A DNA stretch of 64,000 bases from Stereocaulon alpinum (taxonomy: Eukaryota > Ascomycota > Lecanoromycetes > Lecanorales > Stereocaulaceae). Position 1 is the first letter of the stretch, and each line of letters begins with the position of its first letter. Below, piece by piece: positions 62,206-64,000 of this stretch. The DNA is taken from NCBI GenBank assembly GCA_018257865.1, contig JAEUBA010000015.1, positions 124,001 through 188,000 on the forward strand. The letters are read 5' to 3'. The translations under genes and the position numbers were made by a program. The notes below the pieces were generated by a model. The model ran no database searches. It was not told the DNA's origin and saw only the letters and a program-made list of their open reading frames with translations.

Positions 62206-64000
62206 CTAATCCCCTTCCCTCCTCCTCTCCGGAACCCCAATCCTCATCAACCTATGATCCTCCCATCCCTCTCTCCCATACGTCCCCTCCCACTCCCACG
62301 CCAACCCCTCAATAAGGACTTTCGCCTGATCTTGCCACGCCTTCAATTCTTCCCCATCCGCTTTCAGAATCGTCTTTCCTTCGTCTTCTAACCAGTACCT
62401 CGCCTTCTCGACGATCAGTTCCCACAATTCTTGCTCATCGTGCGCGACTAGTTCCAGCCATCGGACTACGTATATCGTGATCCATACCTTCTCTCTATCT
62501 GGCGTGGCTGGTTTCGATGAGGGATGCTCTGGATGTTCGGGATTGAAGAGCGGGGTAAAGGTATTGAGGAGGGCGGGAAAAGACTTGGAGAAGGACCAGT
62601 AGCCTGAGAAGGATTGGAGGGAGATTAGGTGGTGGACTTTGTCGGTGAGTGAGAGGTTCGCAATGGCTCTTCGATTTGGTGTGGGCTTTTGACGCTTGAA
62701 TTTTGATTTGGTGGGTGTGGTCGACGTTGATTGTTTTTCGGGTTCAAGGGGCCCTGATTGTGATGGGCGAGAGAGACGTAAACGTGAATGCTTGGTCATC
62801 TCGTCTTCGGAGCTATCATCGGAAGATTCGTCGGAGATCCAGGGCTCGCCCCGTTTCCTCTTACCTGTTTCCTTCGTAGGCTTGGCGGATGTGGAAGGTA
62901 GTGAGCCGGTCAAAGGACCATGACTGCGCGTCTGCGATGTGGGTAAAGGGCCAGAGCCACCCCGTCCAGCAAAGCCAATATCACCTCGTCCGTCTGCGGG
63001 TTGGTCACAACCCCGGGTTTGTCCATGAAGGTGAGCAGAAACATGGTTCACAGCTGCCAACTCTCTTAATTGATTCTTTCTAAGCCCACGCACGTTTTTG
63101 CGCGAATTCCCGGACCCCAGATCTTCATCTTTGTATACGATGGCTGGTTTGCACCCCAAAGCGTCGAATCTTTCTTCTTCACGCCCACTCGCTTGATGTT
63201 GATTGGATGCATGTCGTCGTGTTGTAGGTCCTGCAGAGCGTGTCGTCGGTGCTTCGAAAAGCCCAAAGCCCATGTCCTCATCGCTGTCTCCACACGCTTC
63301 AGATGGGGGTTCTGTGAAAGACATCTTATAGGCAGGCGGGCAGACTTCGACCTCCTTGCTATTCTTGGCATTATCTGCCACAGCAACGGAAGAGCAATAT
63401 TTGCCAACGATTTGGTACTGCACGCCCAAGCGCACGGCTTCTCGTTGAACCATTTCGCCGAAGCAGCTAGGATAGCGATCCTTGAGTGGAGTATCATCTC
63501 CATTCTTGGCATTTAGGAGCCAGCCTCGTCCCTCCTCGAGCTCTTGAATGGCTTTCTTGGCGGCAAGCTGGTGGAGCTTCTTACCCGGCATATCTAGCTG
63601 CTGAACCGGAATCTCCAGCTCTAAAGGTCCTTGTGGTGAATTGCCGCGTAGGATGACCTTGTCAACTGGGGTGTTTCGATTAGACTCGGGAGACATGAGT
63701 AAGTAGAGTGTTGTTCTTGAGAAGGGGAACAAAGGAGGCAAGACGCATGGTGCTTGTAATAGCTTTGGCGGTGTCACGTTAGGTAGGTGCGCGTATTGTC
63801 CTACCTCATCGCATTCCCCGCTCGATTGCATCTCAGTGACATCTTGTTCTTCGGTGTCCAAGTCGGAGTCATAGAGTGAGATCGTCTTTTGTTCTATTCG
63901 TGGTTTTGGGTTCTTGTCCTCTTCCAGATTCAGAAGTTTGAGCCCGTCTTCAACTTTTTCCACGACTTCCCAATCAGAGTCAATCTCTTTGACTCTAGTC
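62206..64000 (-). CDS. VIT/vWA-domain protein, C-terminal part (5' end beyond the window)
   Basis: The minus-strand frame is open from the right edge of the window to the stop at 62206 (about 598 codons), so the start lies outside. The visible part has LQAPCVLPPLFPFSRTTLYL and LELEIPVQQLDMPGKKLHQL, followed by AAKKAIQELEEGRGWLLN. This order is the hallmark of the region just after the von Willebrand A domain in fungal VIT-vWA (inter-alpha-inhibitor-heavy-chain-like) proteins. A disordered Ser/Arg-rich stretch (about codons 260-435) follows. The end is a conserved helical tail (DKVHHLISLQSFSGYWSFSK, then VVRWLELVAHDEQELWELIV). The vWA fold usually mediates protein binding at a metal site; the role in this fungus is unknown. 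No intron is needed in this part. Confidence 0.88.
   Translation of the reverse strand, partial: TRVKEIDSDWEVVEKVEDGLKLLNLEEDKNPKPRIEQKTISLYDSDLDTEEQDVTEMQSSGECDEVGQYAHLPNVTPPKLLQAPCVLPPLFPFSRTTLYLLMSPESNRNTPVDKVILRGNSPQGPLELEIPVQQLDMPGKKLHQLAAKKAIQELEEGRGWLLNAKNGDDTPLKDRYPSCFGEMVQREAVRLGVQYQIVGKYCSSVAVADNAKNSKEVEVCPPAYKMSFTEPPSEACGDSDEDMGFGLFEAPTTRSAGPTTRRHASNQHQASGREEERFDALGCKPAIVYKDEDLGSGNSRKNVRGLRKNQLRELAAVNHVSAHLHGQTRGCDQPADGRGDIGFAGRGGSGPLPTSQTRSHGPLTGSLPSTSAKPTKETGKRKRGEPWISDESSDDSSEDEMTKHSRLRLSRPSQSGPLEPEKQSTSTTPTKSKFKRQKPTPNRRAIANLSLTDKVHHLISLQSFSGYWSFSKSFPALLNTFTPLFNPEHPEHPSSKPATPDREKVWITIYVVRWLELVAHDEQELWELIVEKARYWLEDEGKTILKADGEELKAWQDQAKVLIEGLAWEWEGTYGREGWEDHRLMRIGVPERRREGD

Overview
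The window is nuclear DNA of a filamentous ascomycete (Pezizomycotina; Dothideomycetes is my guess from the gene families, at modest confidence). The evidence is eukaryotic gene structure with many short GT-AG introns (about 45-130 nt), fungal-only families (CFEM, NACHT-WD40 STAND proteins, Ctr/FRE metal uptake, UTP14, mL41) and long Pro/Gln/Ser-rich disordered proteins. I rebuilt exon structures by hand from splice signals and reading-frame continuity; every spliced model given as a join sums to a multiple of three. No tRNA, rRNA, CRISPR array or intact transposase or reverse transcriptase was seen.

Layout. 1-4 kb holds two decayed minus-strand genes typical of secondary metabolism: an O-methyltransferase relic (about 545-1995) and a cytochrome P450 relic (about 2640-3960). 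4.3-10.4 kb has a dispersed-repeat fragment, a small spliced gene, a mitochondrial pyruvate-dehydrogenase-kinase-family gene (minus) and, divergent from it, a type II membrane protein. 11.8-17 kb has a disordered protein with an 18-bp minisatellite and an epsin. 17.9-22.5 kb is a metal-uptake block: Ctr copper transporter (minus), FRE metalloreductase (plus, divergent from Ctr) and a GPI-type CFEM protein (minus, convergent with FRE). 23.7-30.5 kb has two disordered or coiled-coil proteins and a four-finger C2H2 regulator. 30.5-35 kb is a gene-poor stretch. 35-39.4 kb has a five-exon F-box-like gene, a small inverted-repeat element, a frame-broken PD-(D/E)XK-like gene beside a CAA microsatellite, and a small membrane protein.

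39.7-48.3 kb holds a 1777-residue alpha/beta-hydrolase-NACHT-WD40 protein (fungal NLR-like, minus), divergent from a fructosamine-kinase-family gene, then a HAD phosphatase. 48.8-52.4 kb is a mitochondrial ribosomal protein (mL41/MRPL27) and the U3 snoRNP protein UTP14 head to head over 185 bp. 53.2-56.7 kb has a secreted Cys/Pro-rich protein and an uncharacterised protein with a zinc-finger-like tail. 58.2 kb carries the second copy of the dispersed repeat. The window ends with a DUF4140/DUF4139 protein and the C-terminal part of a VIT/vWA protein that runs off the right edge.

The most interesting parts are the Ctr-FRE-CFEM metal-uptake block, the NLR-like gene and its divergent kinase neighbour, the dead OMT/P450 pair, and the frame-broken nuclease-like gene at the CAA repeat.
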